Assembly (NCBI GenBank): GCA_001931875.2
Contig: MSJH02000557.1
Span: 1-61,104, forward strand
DNA: 61,104 nucleotides
Reading direction: 5' to 3'
Source: Byssochlamys sp. IMV 00236
Lineage: Eukaryota > Ascomycota > Eurotiomycetes > Eurotiales > Thermoascaceae
Shown here: one piece after another, positions 47,587 through 59,640 of the stretch
Numbering within the stretch: the first letter of the stretch is position 1
Layout: every line of letters begins with the position of its first letter
Notes under the pieces: model-generated
Seen by the model: the letters and a program-made list of their open reading frames with translations, nothing else
Database searches by the model: none
What the model was told of the DNA's origin: nothing
Translations under genes and position numbers: made by a program

Positions 47587-49062
47587 CTTCTGCAACGAAA
47601 CACAGCAAATAACTATGCTTTCAATGAAAAGCGATAATGATAGCGGTTAAAGTGCTATAAATAAACCACATTTAATTAATATATGGGGGGTAGCCATATA
47701 ATATACCCCACAGCGGCTGAATCGATGGAAACCTTCGGCCCTTCTGACGTGGCTGGGAAACCTATGCGGGGCTTAGGCGCATGCATATTATTACGGGAGT
47801 AGTTTTATTGGGGTTGCCGCACGTAATATCTCGACATTACTGAGGGCTTCTTACCCCTCTTATAGCTGCCTTATAGAAGTTACTCTGTAGCTAGCTCGTT
47901 ATCTCTCACGGCGTAGTCAAGACTCGCTTTTACCCCTCCCACCTTATATAGAAGCCACTACAATCTAGATTCTTGTAATACCCGGACCTGTGAATTCCCA
48001 TGTCGCGTTAGTTTTACCGCTTATAGTTAGCGCTGCGATACGCTGTCATGTAAGCACTAATCTATAATAGGGCACGCCACCCCCAATAATTCCGACTACT
48101 AGCCCGCACCCTATTAAGACTACTCTATAAAGGCCTTAGCTATATAGTTATGTGGCCAAACGCCTTGTCTAGATAACCAGACGCCCAGATACTTAACTAC
48201 ATATGTATTTAAAGTGGATATCAGTATTCTAGATTTAAAAAGACCCTATCACGGGCCCTATAAGCCGGGGGAAGTATTAGTGCTTTAAGGTAAAGTGGAT
48301 CAGGCTATATTTACTACTACTATAGGTGCGAATCTAGATCCGTGCTTTCGCTCCTAGATCTCGGCTAAATAGTTAGTATGCTTCGGCCAGCCGGTAACAG
48401 TTCCGGACGGTAAAGTTATTCCAGACTAGCATGCAGATATCGTTAATATAGCCCGTGACCATAGTTCGTTTAATTAACGATCATATCGGGGCGTTTAAAG
48501 GTCTCCTTCTCACTAGATACTCTCGCAGCGATTTAGGCGTTCTTTAATGGCCTGGAGCTCATGCTCTAGGGTCGTAAGGGTTAGATCCTCCTCCTGGACG
48601 CGGTCGCCAAACGTAACTAAACTCCTAGTGGCTGGTATTAAGGGATTTTAAGCCTAATATTTCTACTGAATGTATCAAGTATTTCTGACATGGTAAATTA
48701 CTGTACGTGCATTATTTTTGCGGTATAGCACACCGAAGAGTTGTAGACGCTTCGTTTTCCGAAGGAAGCTGTATGTTTAGAAGCGAGCTCTCTATGTGGT
48801 TGGGAGCTTCTGTCTCGCTCTTACCGGTGATTTGTTTAGATAATAGTAGTCTAGGGGCAGGTGGATCGGGGTTACCTTCTATAGTCTACTAACACAGGAA
48901 CAAAAATTAGCATAATCACGATTGTCCCTTAGTCACTAAGGGAAAGGCATATATTATCCTTGGTGAAGCTAGAGCTTGAGCCTGCGTTCTAACTATTCTT
49001 TGCACCCAGGAGCGCAAACGGTATTTATTAAAGCACGAAAGATCTAGTGAGAGAAAGGTATA
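47587..49062. other. Degenerate, partly AT-rich region
   Basis: About 1.5 kb with no intact gene. TA-rich stretches (47640-47700, 48130-48300) alternate with GC-richer islands. On the minus strand around 48620-48490 a coding-like stretch reads VQEEDLTLTTLEHELQAIKE and then runs into paired stops, which suggests an old repeat or transposon relic of unknown type. Nothing more precise can be supported. Confidence 0.4.
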
Positions 49063-50472
49063 ATGCGGTTAATCTTCAATACTAAGGGCCTTCTGGCTGC
49101 ATGGATCGGGCTATCTACCACTGCCCAGCTGTGGCCCGGGGTGTCGGCTCAGTGGACAATGCGGAACATCGTGCTTGACTCAGTATCTTGTGATACCGCC
49201 GCTACAAACTATCTCGCAAAAGCCATCTACAACATTCAGAGCATGGTGAGCATAACCCTGGGTATTGGAGCATGTATTAGTGCCTGCACTATCTCGTGGA
49301 GGCTGACAAGATACTATACAGCTTTATAGCACCATATCGGGCCTTTCGACAATTAAAGACAACCTTGGTAAGGCGCGAGAGGACTTGGAGGCGGCTGACC
49401 GAGCCAAGCTAGATCTTTTCATGGCTATATATGGGATATTCGACCCTGTCGATACGGACGCGATTTCGACCGCGTAAACAACCGTTGACACAGTCGCCAG
49501 TAAGTCTGGAGTGCCAAATGACGCTCAACGGCAGGGTTCGAGACTTAACACAGGTAGCTTTTGCGAACCAACTTCTTGGTGGTCTGGAAAACGACGCCCT
49601 TGAGATCGGGGTCTGCTGTAATAACAGTCACTTGGTAGAAATCGAGGGGGTCTGTGAGTTCGCCTTATCTAGGAGTATATTTGGTTTCGACTATGGCTAA
49701 ATATTACTGCCGAACATAGATCCCGTCTTATACGAGAGTAATGTCTACGATGACATGCTGCCTATTCCTGCCGAGGATAATTGCGACGGTAATCTAAGAG
49801 TTATGATGCAGGAGACCGCCACATTCACGAGAGATATTATGACTATCTGCCCAGGCTCTTTGCCTATGACCAACGCAAACGGACAGTATGAGCCAGCCTG
49901 GATTGCTCACATTGACCAATATGACACTGGCAGTTTGACCGGAATTTAGGGTGAGTATATGGATGATATTGTGGCCACTACCGGCGAGGTGACTCTGCTC
50001 TATGAGCTGACACACACCGAGTTGTTCTTTGGCGCCAGCGGTGTTCTGGGTATGCATTCCTCTTTCTTTTTTCCCCGTCTTTTCCGGGTCTACCTTCCAA
50101 TACCATGTTAACACACCGCTAATTCACTTCTTACTACTATATTGAAGAGGATATGTTTACCTCCGAAGAGGAGAACGCCTACCGATGGGAGAAATGCTTC
50201 GATCTGGCGGACAACCCTGAGACCCGGGCGAATGCGGTGAAAAATGCTGGCAAGTTCTACCAAAAGGCCCTTGATGTTGTCCCTTAGTATCAAAGCTAAT
50301 GCCTATACTATCCAGAGATATTCGCATACTTCAGCGCCGGTAAGTATAACTCTGTCTGTATTGGCCTCAGGAAGAAATAAAAGTGCTAATTGGGAAAATT
50401 GGTATAGGTCTATACTTAGATCAGTGCAATTGGCGGGATGGAGAATGCGAGAACCCGGAGGATGTGGACTAA
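49063..50472 (+). pseudogene. Decayed secreted M35-like metallopeptidase
   Basis: Coding segments appear in order: a signal peptide (MRLIFNTKGLLAAWIGLSTT, cleavage near VSA), NIVLDSVSCDTAATNYLAKA, then after a probable intron LSTIKDNLGKAREDLEAADR and IYGIFDPVDTD. TTVDTVASKSGVPNDAQRQG, DDMLPIPAEDNCDG, GEVTLLYELTHTELFFGA, NAVKNAGKFYQKALDVV and YFSAG|LYLDQCNWRDGECEN follow. This resembles fungal secreted deuterolysin-type (M35) zinc proteases. The zinc motif expected as HExxH reads YELTH (codon 50001-50003), so the first ligand is lost by a CAT-to-TAT type change. Several in-frame TAA/TAG stops and at least one frame change break the gene. The product is dead. The family call is moderate. Confidence 0.6.
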
Positions 50473-50712
50473 AAGCATAGGGACTTTGAAGACTTGCCGC
50501 TGGAATGGATATAATTAATGCTGATACTAGTATGGCACGGACAGTAGTTAACTAACTAGTTAGTTAACTAGTTGACTACAGTTGTATTAGTCAGACGGAC
50601 GGAACAATATCCGACAAGATTAAATTCATCATATTTGCCCTTAATTTTCGCCCCTTAGCCATTTCTCTATTCCTATTATCCTTGTCTCCCCTTTAAGCAT
50701 TACACTGCCTCT
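50473..50712. other. Short spacer between two dead genes
   Basis: The spacer contains a small palindromic run around 50548-50572 built from repeated GTTAACTA and TAGTTA units. No gene is seen. Confidence 0.4.
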
Positions 50713-51914
50713 ATGGGCTTTAGCAGACTACCCAGCGAGCTGCACCAGCTTATCGCAGAGTCTTTGGACTCAGAGAATGCCATCAATGCGCTAGCGCGCA
50801 CTAACCGCATCTTTTACACGCAGTTCAACCGCTTTCTGTATAGATACCACCTTACAAGACATGCCAAGCGACCCCCAGCACCGGCACTTATATGGGCTGC
50901 TCAGAATGGAAGGCACGATACATTAGTCAGGCTCCTCGACGCGGGCGCAAACCTATACCACCCTCGAATCTGGCAGGAGAAGCCAACTTCAACTGGGTGG
51001 ACTGGGCTTTTGCCTAAACATCCAGTCCGGCTTGCTGCCGAGAAGGGTTATGTTAAATTCCTTTAGACTATCTTGGATCGGGAGTAAGAGAGTTTCGGTA
51101 GCCGACTGGGTCTACGGGGTCACGCCATCCTTTTTGCGCGGGCAGCCCTCAACAACCACCTGCCCGTGGTGCAGATGCTGCTCGCCCGCGGTGTTAACCC
51201 CTGGGGTAAACAATATACTTCATTTCTTTCCCAGGGGGTGTAACGGCAGAAATTCAGCCGGGAGATGCTGCAAGTACTGCTCGAGGACGCCAGGCATCGA
51301 GAGCATCTGCAGCCCTTCACCACCTGGGAACCCATTCACATGGCACTACGGTATGCGGTAGAGCGGGCTAAGGACATCGAGGTCACTAGGATGATCCTCG
51401 CGACCGGGGTCGATGTTAACTTCCTCTATTCCGGTATGATCGTGGAACGGCGACCCTTGCATTACTGTCACCAACTGGACTTATATCAGCTCCTGCTTGA
51501 GGCGGGTGCTGATCTAAACATCGACAATAATAATAAGTGGGGGCCTCTCGCCTTTGCAGTAGGGAACTTTTACCCGCAGCACGGCTAATATTAACTCTCG
51601 CCAAAAGCTAGGAGCCAGCGGTGGGAAAAAATTCAGCTGCTATTTCAGTACGGCGCAGACCCAGCGCGAGCCGGAGGCGGTTGGGCGCTGTATAGCGCAG
51701 TACGGGACGCGGATTTTAAATTGGCAGACTTCCTGGCCGATCATGGGGCGAGCATAAGCGTCGCTGAGCTTAGCGATGCGGATTAAGCTCTCTTGGACCG
51801 TGCAGTAGAGGAGCGTGCGTGGGAGACAGTGATGAGACTTACTCCAGTTAATTGGTCCATAATAGGATCTGCTGGGTCTGCAGCTCATCTCTACCCCCGC
51901 CGAGCTTTCGCCTA
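50713..51914 (+). pseudogene. F-box/ankyrin-repeat gene killed by nonsense codons
   Basis: One continuous frame of about 400 codons starts at ATG 50713 with an F-box (FSRLPSELHQLIAESLDSEN, LARTNRIFYTQFNRFLY). It continues through ankyrin repeats: APALIWAAQNGRHDTLVRLL, VVQMLLARGVNPWG, MILATGVDVNFLYSG, LYQLLLEAGADLNIDNNNKW, IQLLFQYGADPARAGGG and KLADFLADHGASISVAEL. It is interrupted only by stops: TAG 51064, TAA 51085, TAA 51241, TAA 51586, TAA 51592 and TAA 51784, and ends at TAG 51912. No frameshift is needed. In family proteins an F-box recruits SCF ubiquitin ligase and the ankyrins bind targets. All stops are of the kind made by C-to-T change of Gln codons, consistent with RIP. Confidence 0.82.
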
Positions 51915-52776
51915 GGGGTAGCAGTATCGCGCACCCAGCTTGGAGAGGGGTCTGCCCGGCCTGGAGAAGGGTTTACGCCGTCGTATACTACTTGTAGAAT
52001 GTCTATACGAACTAAAGTAACAGTAGGATATAGGATATATTAGAACGAATCGCTGGCTTCTAGTAAGATAGCGATTTAGAATCTATTTATATAATAATCC
52101 TCCTGTACTTTATAGCTTTAGTATTATATAATCTAGGCAAGCGAGAGACTAGTTATAGGGTTTAACTTATATAAGCTAAGTAATATTAAGCGAATACTGT
52201 TAAAAGCTTAATAGAGGTAGAAATTTATTAACTAAAAATTTCTAACCCCTTAGAACTTTTCCCTAAAACTCTTGAGCTATAATCCGGGATATACTAGTCT
52301 AGGTATTAATATGGGAAAGGCACTGATAGCAGAGATAATATAAGGCTCTATACAGAACTTAAGCTATAAGGCGTAACTAAGCATAGAGAATAGAAGAATT
52401 ATAAAGCAATTTAATACTTATAAGTAAAGCTATAGTATATATAATAATAAGTAGAGAAGTATTAAACTAAGTATATAATATAGCCGGGGGAGCAGACTAA
52501 ATATAACTCTAATTATATTATAAGTTCCCTGTAACAGTATAATAAAGGATATAAATAATTAGACTTAGCTGTAAATACTATAATAAAGCGTCTCGTAGTT
52601 AAAGCTTATAAGGGGTATTAGCCCGTAGTAGCCGTTAGGCTACTACTATAGTATATATAGCCTTTTAGCGCAGTAGTTTCTAGGATTTAAGCTAGCACCT
52701 AGAGATTCCTATTATATCTCGGGCACGCGAAGCTAAATAATAAATATGCTTAATTCTCCTAGAATTAAGCTCTAAA
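51915..52776. other. AT-rich flank outside the retrotransposons
   Basis: Composition changes sharply near 52000 from ordinary to very AT-rich, TA-dominated DNA. A hairpin with arms AGTAGCC and GGCTACT around GTTA lies near 52628. The stretch is left of the LTR of copy B and was not matched by eye to either element, so it may be a different mutated repeat. Confidence 0.4.
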
Positions 52777-53076
52777 TGTTAAGGTGCAGGCTTAGGGAGC
52801 AGGTTAAAACGAATAGAATAAGGTAGTTAATACTAGGACTAGCTATAAGATCTTTATCTAGCTAATTTAGACTAGAACAGGCTATTATAGATAGGCTTAG
52901 TAAATAAGATATAGCTTAAGGAATTTAAATTTAGATTAAGCTATATACTAAAGATATTTTTATAAGATTATATAACTCTTTATATAATTTAGAAGAGTAT
53001 AGACCTTACTTTTCTAAATTAGGTAAATATTAGCTAGTAGGTTAATTATCTTATCCCTTATACTAGTACTATAATA
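52777..53076 (-). repeat. 3' LTR of retrotransposon copy B (minus strand)
   Basis: Read on the minus strand, this 300-base segment starts TATTATAGTACTAGTATAAG and ends CACCTTAACA. It aligns by eye with the LTRs of copy A over most of its length, but carries roughly 45 extra bases. Its intact TAACA end shows that the original LTR had TGTTA/TAACA termini. Confidence 0.8.
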
Positions 53077-53694
53077 ATACTCCCCTCCTTAAAATTAAGC
53101 TCTATTAAAACTATCTCTAGACTTTAGTTTATTTAGATAATAGTAATAGAAGTTTATAATAATTTCTTAAATATACTATAGGTAATATATAGGCTCTTTA
53201 ATTAAGTTATTATAACCTAATTATTTAATAATATATTATAATTAGGGGCTTTTATATCTATAATATTCTTATTAAAAGTCTAGGATATTTTTAATAACTT
53301 ATTTTTTAAAGCTATTAACTTTAACAGGCGGTAGTAAAGATTATTTCTATCTAAGTATAGGGTTTTTAATAATAAGGTAAAGCAGGCTAATATTAAATAT
53401 AGGATAGATATATATTAAGGCAGGCAAATTAAGCTAATAAGTATATAGGCTAATAACCTTAATAATATAGAATAGGCTAAGATTCTTCTAATTAAGTTTC
53501 TTTTAAGGGCGCTAAATATAGATATTCTAGATATTTAACTAAATAAACTATCCTATATAATAATAGCAGGCTAGGGTTTAATAATAATTAGTCTATTCTT
53601 TATAATAGGCTTAAATAGTGCAGATTTAGGTATAGATATAATCTATAATATTTTATATTTTCTTAATAAAAGCTTTAGCATCTCTAGTAATAGG
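53077..53694 (-). mobile_element. Retrotransposon copy B, 3' internal part
   Basis: The reverse complement matches the C-terminal integrase and chromodomain region of copy A (for example AGCGCCCTTA.AAGAAACTTAATTAGAAGAATCTTA). Just inside its LTR is a purine run, AAGGAGGGGAGTA, that looks like an unmutated polypurine tract. Copy A cuts the element at 53694. The continuation is at 59641. The element is on the minus strand and full of stops. Confidence 0.8.
53690..53694. repeat. Left target-site duplication of copy A
   Basis: ATAGG here, immediately before the 5' LTR of copy A, pairs with ATAAG at 59641-59645 after its 3' LTR. The one difference is a G-to-A transition, fitting a five-base Ty3/gypsy target duplication later altered by RIP. 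Confidence 0.7.
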
Positions 53695-53949
53695 TATTAT
53701 AGTACTAGTATAGGAGACAGAGATCTACCGGCTGATACTTACATAAGGTATTATGTAACTTTGCGAAAATATCTTTAACATATAGCTCAATCTAAATTTA
53801 AGCTCTTTAAGCTATATCTTATTTACTAAGCCTGCCTATAATAGCCTATTTTAGTTTAAATTAGCTAGATAGAGATTCTATAGCTAGTCCTAGTATTAAC
53901 TACCTTATTTTATTTATTCTAACCTGCTCCCTGAGCCTATATCTTAATA
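53695..53949 (+). repeat. 5' LTR of copy A
   Basis: A direct repeat of 59386-59640, both 255 bases. It starts TATTATAGTACTAGTATAGG where the 3' copy starts TGTTACGGTACTAGTATAGG, and ends ATCTTAATA against ACCTTAATA. Differences are mostly transitions. Confidence 0.88.
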
Positions 53950-54339
53950 CTATATAGCTTTTACCTAGGAGTTAATATTATTAATAATATCTACCTTAAT
54001 TCCCCTGTTCCTGCTAATAACTCTAGGAGAGTTTATTAAGTATATTACTGCTAGCTATAAGCCGGAATAGTATAATTACTATCGCCTAGTATATAAATAT
54101 ATTAGTAAAGCTAAGACCGCTGTAAATAAGATAAATTATTAGGCTAAGGTATACTTTTAAGAGCTTTAGTAAGAATTCGCCGCTATTTAATAGAGACTTA
54201 AATAAGAAGTTATTAAATTTAAGGCTATCTAGTAATATTAAAAGACTTAGCTCTAGAAAAAAAAATAGCAATATATTTAGGCTATCCTTAAGAGAGATTA
54301 AGCCTATTATATAGTTATACCCACTGTAAATATGCCTCT

Positions 54340-55330
54340 GTTTATATTTAAATCTAAGCCTAATACTAAGAGGCCTATAGCTGCTCTAGTAGAAATGTCT
54401 AAGATATTTACTATTATACCTTCCTCTACCCCTAGATTTTTAGAGAGATTTTTTAATTTTAATAAGTTTAAAGGCGACTAAAAGGACCTTTAGCGCTTTA
54501 TAGCCTAAATCTAAGGGAAGATAATAATTAATTAAGACTGATTTCTGACCCCCTAGAGCTATATAGCCTATATAACTAACTGCTTAAAGGGTACGCCCTA
54601 TATCTAAGTATTGCTATATATTAGAGATAGAACTTATATTCTTAGTAACTATTAAGAGATTCTAGATATTCTAAAGCATACATTTAGTAATCTTAATTAT
54701 ATAAATAATATATATAGTAAATTATTTAACCTTTATTAGATTAATAAGGAATTTAAAATCTTTTTTACTAAGTTCTAGCGCCTAGTGCTAGAAGAAGAAA
54801 TACCTAAAGAAATATTATTTACCCTGCTTAAATAAGCTATTAATTAAAAATTCTAAGAAATATTATTATATAATTAGCCCCCGAGTTATAAATATTATTA
54901 ATTTATTAAGTTTTTATAAGACCTTAAGAACCACCACTATTAATATATTATAAACTAACCCCCTGCTATAAAGACCTATGCTGTTATTTTAAGACCTGCT
55001 TAGTATACTTAGTCCCCCTTACCTGCTTTAAGTCCCGCCCTAGCTATAAGATATAATAGCTAATCTTAAAGAAGCCCTATATAAAAAAGTAAACTAGCCC
55101 CAGTATAGCTATATAATCTAATAGACTTAAGCACTTCTAGATGCTTAAGTAAGAAAGGGTATAGCTTATTATATTATAAAACTAGTGCTTATTTTTAATA
55201 CGGCTCTCTAAAATATTATATTAGAGATTACTTGCACTTAGATAACTGCTAGAAGATCTAAACTATAGCTATATATAAACCTTATCTCTAGATTCTCTAG
55301 GCAATCTAGTTCCTAGACTTATATAGTCTA
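54340..55330 (+). pseudogene. gag-like region of copy A
   Basis: Broken frames read a retrotransposon capsid-like segment (FNFNKFKGD, then INNIYSKLFNLYQINKEFK and FKIFFTKFQRLVLEEEIPKE). A degenerate zinc-knuckle region follows near 55140-55255 (CLSKKGYSLLYYK, then YLHLDNC). Stops are frequent. It represents the nucleocapsid/capsid gene of the element, which is inactive. Confidence 0.7.
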
Positions 55331-55439
55331 TCCCTTAGCTAATCTTTAATAAAAGAAGTAAGCCTAGAGTAAATTACGGCTAGGCTTAAGAACTATATAT
55401 TATTTAAATCTCCGCCGCCGCTGTTTATAGAATTAACCT

Positions 55440-58400
55440 TAAGAAATACCTATAATAATTAAAATTGATAATATTGCCTATAATACTAGAAAAGAAGGAG
55501 AAGAAGATTTATTTACTAACTTATACCCTGCTTAATATTAGAGCTAAAGGATAAAAATTTATAGATTAAGAATAGGCTAAAGACTAGAAGTTAGAGCTTA
55601 TCCCCTTAAAGAATTTAATTACCTTGCATATATTTAATAGAAGAGAACTAGAGAATAGAAAGATTATATACTATATCTAAATAAATATAGGAATTAAGGA
55701 TTACTTTAAGAAAGATGCTAAGTTCTATATTATCTAACTAGCGCATTATTTTATTATCTTAGGACTCCCCTAATTAAAGTGCTATAACCTGCACCTGTAA
55801 TTTACCGCTTATAATATTGTTTTTAATAATAATTATTATTAAAAGAATTATAATATACCCTTAAAGCTAATTATAATACCTGCCCTATATAATATTCTCC
55901 TAAAGGCTTTGCTTTAATACCTGCCCCTAAGACCTAGAGAATTAAAAAAGAGAAATATAGCCTTTATTTCTCTAGCCGCCTGTTTTACTTATACTTAAAG
56001 AAATGCCTAAATATTTATAATTACCCTAGAGGACCTAGACGCTGCTCTAAGGATTAAATAAGTTTAAGAAAAAGACCCTGCCCGCCTGCTGCCTAAGGAG
56101 TTTAAGGATTATATTAATATCTTTTCTCTTAAGGAGGCTAAGCGTTTGCTATTATATTATTTTTATAACTATAATATTAAGCTGCTAGAAGGGAAGTTAC
56201 TCCCCTTTAAACCTTTATATACTATATCCTAGGATAAATTAAAGGTCTTAAAGGAATAGATTAAAGAAAACCTAAGAAAGAGATTTATTTATTTAAGCTT
56301 ATTACCTGCTGTATCTCTAATTCTATTTATTAAGAAGCTTAGTAGAGAAATATAGATCTGTATAGATTATTAAGCCCTAAATATAATAATTATTAAAGAC
56401 TAATACTCTTTACCTCTAATTAAGAAGACTCTGAATAACTTAAAAAGAATAAAATATTTTATAAAGATTAATATTATTTCTGCGTTTAATAACCTTTATA
56501 TTAAGAAAGGATAAGAATACCTAACTGCCTTTTATATCTAACTTAGCCTATTTAAATTATTAGTAATATTATTTAGCTTAATAAGAGTACTAGCAATATT
56601 TTAACAGTTTATTAATAATATCTTATAAGATTATCTTAATGTCTTTTATACTGTATACCTTAATAATATTCTAGTATATAATATAACCTATTCTAAATAT
56701 ATCTAATATATCTGCGCTATCTTATAGAAGCTGTATAAAGTAAGCCTATATATAAAGATTTAGAAGTGTGAGTTTATTATCTCTAAGACTAAGTTCTTAG
56801 GTATTATTATTGGCCGGGACTGTATTAAGATAGACTTAAATAAGGTAAAAATAATCGTTAAATAGAAAACCCTGACTTATATAATTAATATATAAGCCTT
56901 TATTAAGTTTAGCAACTTTTACTGCTAGTTTATTTATAACTTTTCTAAGATAATTATACCGCTTATAAGCTTAACCTAGAAGGGAGTTCCCTTTAATTAA
57001 ATACTCGCCTATTAGTCTAGTTTTAAAGCCCTAAAAGATATATTTATTTAAGCCTTAATCCTAAAGCTATTTAACTAGACCCGCGAGGTTATAGTTAAAA
57101 CTAACTTATCCGACTATATATTAGCTAGAGTTATATTCTAGTATAATAATAAAGAAATCCTATATTCTGTTATATTTTTCTTAAAGAAGCTCTCTGCTAT
57201 AAAATATAATTATAAGATTTATAATAAAGAACTGCTAGCAATTATCCGCTGCTTTAAAGAATAACGCCCTAAGCTTAAAGGCATACTATTGCCGATTAAA
57301 ATTATTACAGACTACTATAATTTAAAATATTTTATATTAATTAAGCTGCTGAACCAGCAATAGGCCTATTAGTCTAAGTTTTTATTCTAGTTTAACTTCT
57401 AAATTATATACTAACCTAAAAAGTAAGAAATAAAGCCTAACGCCCTAACTAGGAGGTCAGAGAATCTCTCTAAGAAGGGGGATAAACAGCTATAGTATTA
57501 GAGCCAGATAGTCTTAAAGAAGAAGAACCTTAACCTATAGATTTAGAGATCCCTAAAACTAGAAGCTATTACCAGGAGTTAAATAGCGAGGCGTATTTAC
57601 TTTACTAATCTAATAGCTTAAGAGATTAAAAATCCTGCTAAACTTATAGAAATACCTGTTTAATCTGCTTTAAAATATTAATTTATTTAGCTTAGAGAAC
57701 CTATCTAATTTACCTTACCGCCCGATTAGTTTATTAAGATTGTTTAACCTATTAAAGAGATAATCTAGTCTATTAAAGAGACTATTTAACCTATTAAAAA
57801 AGCAGCCCTATCTGTTAAGCAAGATTAGTTAAATTCCCTTACCGTGCCCGATAAACTAAAGTGCTTACCTAATATTAAAGACCTGCTAGATATAGCTTAC
57901 CTATTTAATAACTTAATATAGTCTATCTTATAAGCCTTAGATTATAAAGCTAATTATTATCTTAAGATTATGCTAGCTAATTGCTAGTAAAGAGAGAGAT
58001 ATCTATATTATAGAGACCGCCTATATATTCTTAACTATAATAAGCTAAAAGCCCGCCTATTATAAAAATACTATAATAAATATATACTTAAATACCTTAA
58101 AAAATATAAGCTTTATAACCTAATCTTATAAGAGTATTACTAGCTAAATATATACTAATATATAAATTGCTAAACCCAAAATTGCTATATTTACTGCTGT
58201 ATTATACCCTTAAATAAAGGCTGCTAAGGAGTCTTATACTAGCTTCTTATTCTTAAATACTCTTAGTAAGATATCTTAATAGATTTTATTACTAGATTTA
58301 TACCTTACTAAGGTTATAATACTATATTAATTATTATAGACTAACTTATAAAGATAAGATATTTTATTCCCTGCTAAGCTACCTATAATATTAAAGGAGT

Positions 58401-59345
58401 AGCGCGATTATATATCTGCTATATATAGAAGCTTTATAGGCTACTAAAGACTATAATATCTAATTAAAGCCCCTAATTTATTACTGCTTTCTAGAAATAC
58501 TTAACTTAATGCCTAGATATTATAAATTTACTATTTACTGCCTATTATTTTAAGACTAATAATTAGACTAAAAGGATAAATATTATCTTAAAATAATATC
58601 TATATACCTATATTAGCTATCTATAAAATAATTAGATTAATTAGCTATCTCTAGCTAAATTTATATCGAACTCCTATTATTCTGAGACTACTAGAGTATT
58701 GCCTTTCTTTACTAATTATAGGTTTTATCTATATATAGGATTTAAGCCTGTCTAGCCTATAAACTAGCCTACTGTTAAAAACGCCGAAGCTTTTACTAGA
58801 AAGATATAAGATATTATAAATTATATCTATACCTAAATCTATACCGCCTAAGCCTATTATAAAGAATAAACTAACTGCTGCTAAACTTTAGCCTACCGCT
58901 ATTATATAGAATAGTCTATTTAATTAAATACCTAGAATATTTATACTTAGCGCCCTTAGAAGAAACTTAATTAGAAGAATCTTAACCTATTCTATATTAC
59001 TAAAGTTATTAGCCTACACGCCTACTAGCTTAACTTACCTGCCTTAATATATATCTATTCTATATTTAATATTAGCCTGCTTCGCCCTATTGCTAAAGAC
59101 CCTATGCCTAGATAAAAATAACCTTTACTATCGCCTGTTAAAGTTAACAGCCTTAAGAAATAGATTATTAAAGATATCTTAAACTTCTAATAAGAACGCT
59201 ATAAGTATAGAGGCCTTTAATTATAATATACTATTAAATGGTTAGGTTATAATAACTTAACTAAAGAGCCCGTATACTATCTGCAGTATACCTAAGAGAT
59301 TATCGCTAACTTTTACCGCCGCTACCCAAATAAGCCGAAGCCAGA
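55440..59345 (+). pseudogene. pol-like region of copy A (RT, RNase H, integrase, chromodomain)
   Basis: Domains are readable in order despite stops. Reverse transcriptase at about 56090-56800 has an ICIDY segment and a palm region equivalent to YLNNILVYN, where YxDD is expected. RNase H lies at about 57000-57480 ([20 protein letters not shown], then [11 protein letters not shown]). Integrase lies at about 57850-58960 (ILIDFITRFIPY, LYRLLKTIISN). The chromodomain is at about 59215-59345 (YTIKWLGYNNLTKEPVYYL). Key residues are changed as well as stops added, for example Asp-to-Asn in the RT palm motif. Confidence 0.82.
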
Positions 59346-59370
59346 GAATAGTCTTGATAGAGCTTAACCT

Positions 59371-59385
59371 TAAGAAGAAAAGTAC
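59371..59385 (+). other. Polypurine tract of copy A (mutated)
   Basis: TAAGAAGAAAAGTAC directly precedes the 3' LTR. In copy B the same place reads AAGGAGGGGAGTA, so the tract in copy A appears to have lost G residues to A. In intact elements this tract primes plus-strand DNA synthesis. Confidence 0.65.
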
Positions 59386-59640
59386 TGTTACGGTACTAGT
59401 ATAGGAGATAGAAATCTACCGGCTAATGCTTACATAAGGTATTATATAACTTCGCGAAGATATCTTCGACATATAGCTTAATCTAAATTTAAGCTCTTCG
59501 AGCTATATCTTATTTACTAAGCCTACTTATAATAGCCCGTTCTAGTCTAAATTAGCTAAATAGAGATCTTATAGCTAGTCCTAGTATTAACTACCTTATT
59601 CTATTTATTCTAACTTGCTCCTTAAGCCCGCACCTTAATA
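59386..59640 (+). repeat. 3' LTR of copy A
   Basis: 255 bases beginning TGTTACGGTACTAGTATAGG and ending CACCTTAATA. It retains more C:G pairs than the 5' copy (for example TTCGCGAAGATATCTTCGAC), so it is nearer the ancestral sequence. Confidence 0.88.

Larger units (their letters stand above)
53695..59640 (+). mobile_element. Ty3/gypsy chromovirus-type retrotransposon, copy A (RIP-mutated)
   Basis: A structurally complete 5946-base element: 255-base LTRs at both ends, a gag-like region, then protease, reverse transcriptase, RNase H, integrase and a C-terminal chromodomain in pol order. It is inserted in copy B of the same family in the opposite direction, with a five-base target duplication. 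Very high AT content, abundant TA dinucleotides and many TAA/TAG codons in otherwise recognisable frames point to RIP-like C:G-to-T:A mutation. It cannot encode functional proteins. Presence of a chromodomain places it with chromoviruses, whose integrases can target heterochromatin. Confidence 0.9.

Noticed and set aside
47587..49062. A possible transposase gene on the minus strand
   Set aside because: Only one short coding-like stretch could be read and it matches no family I can name, so it is left as an unknown relic.
54086..54271. 61-codon minus-strand frame in the AT-rich end
   Set aside because: It is a chance frame in low-complexity DNA antisense to the gag-like region of copy A.
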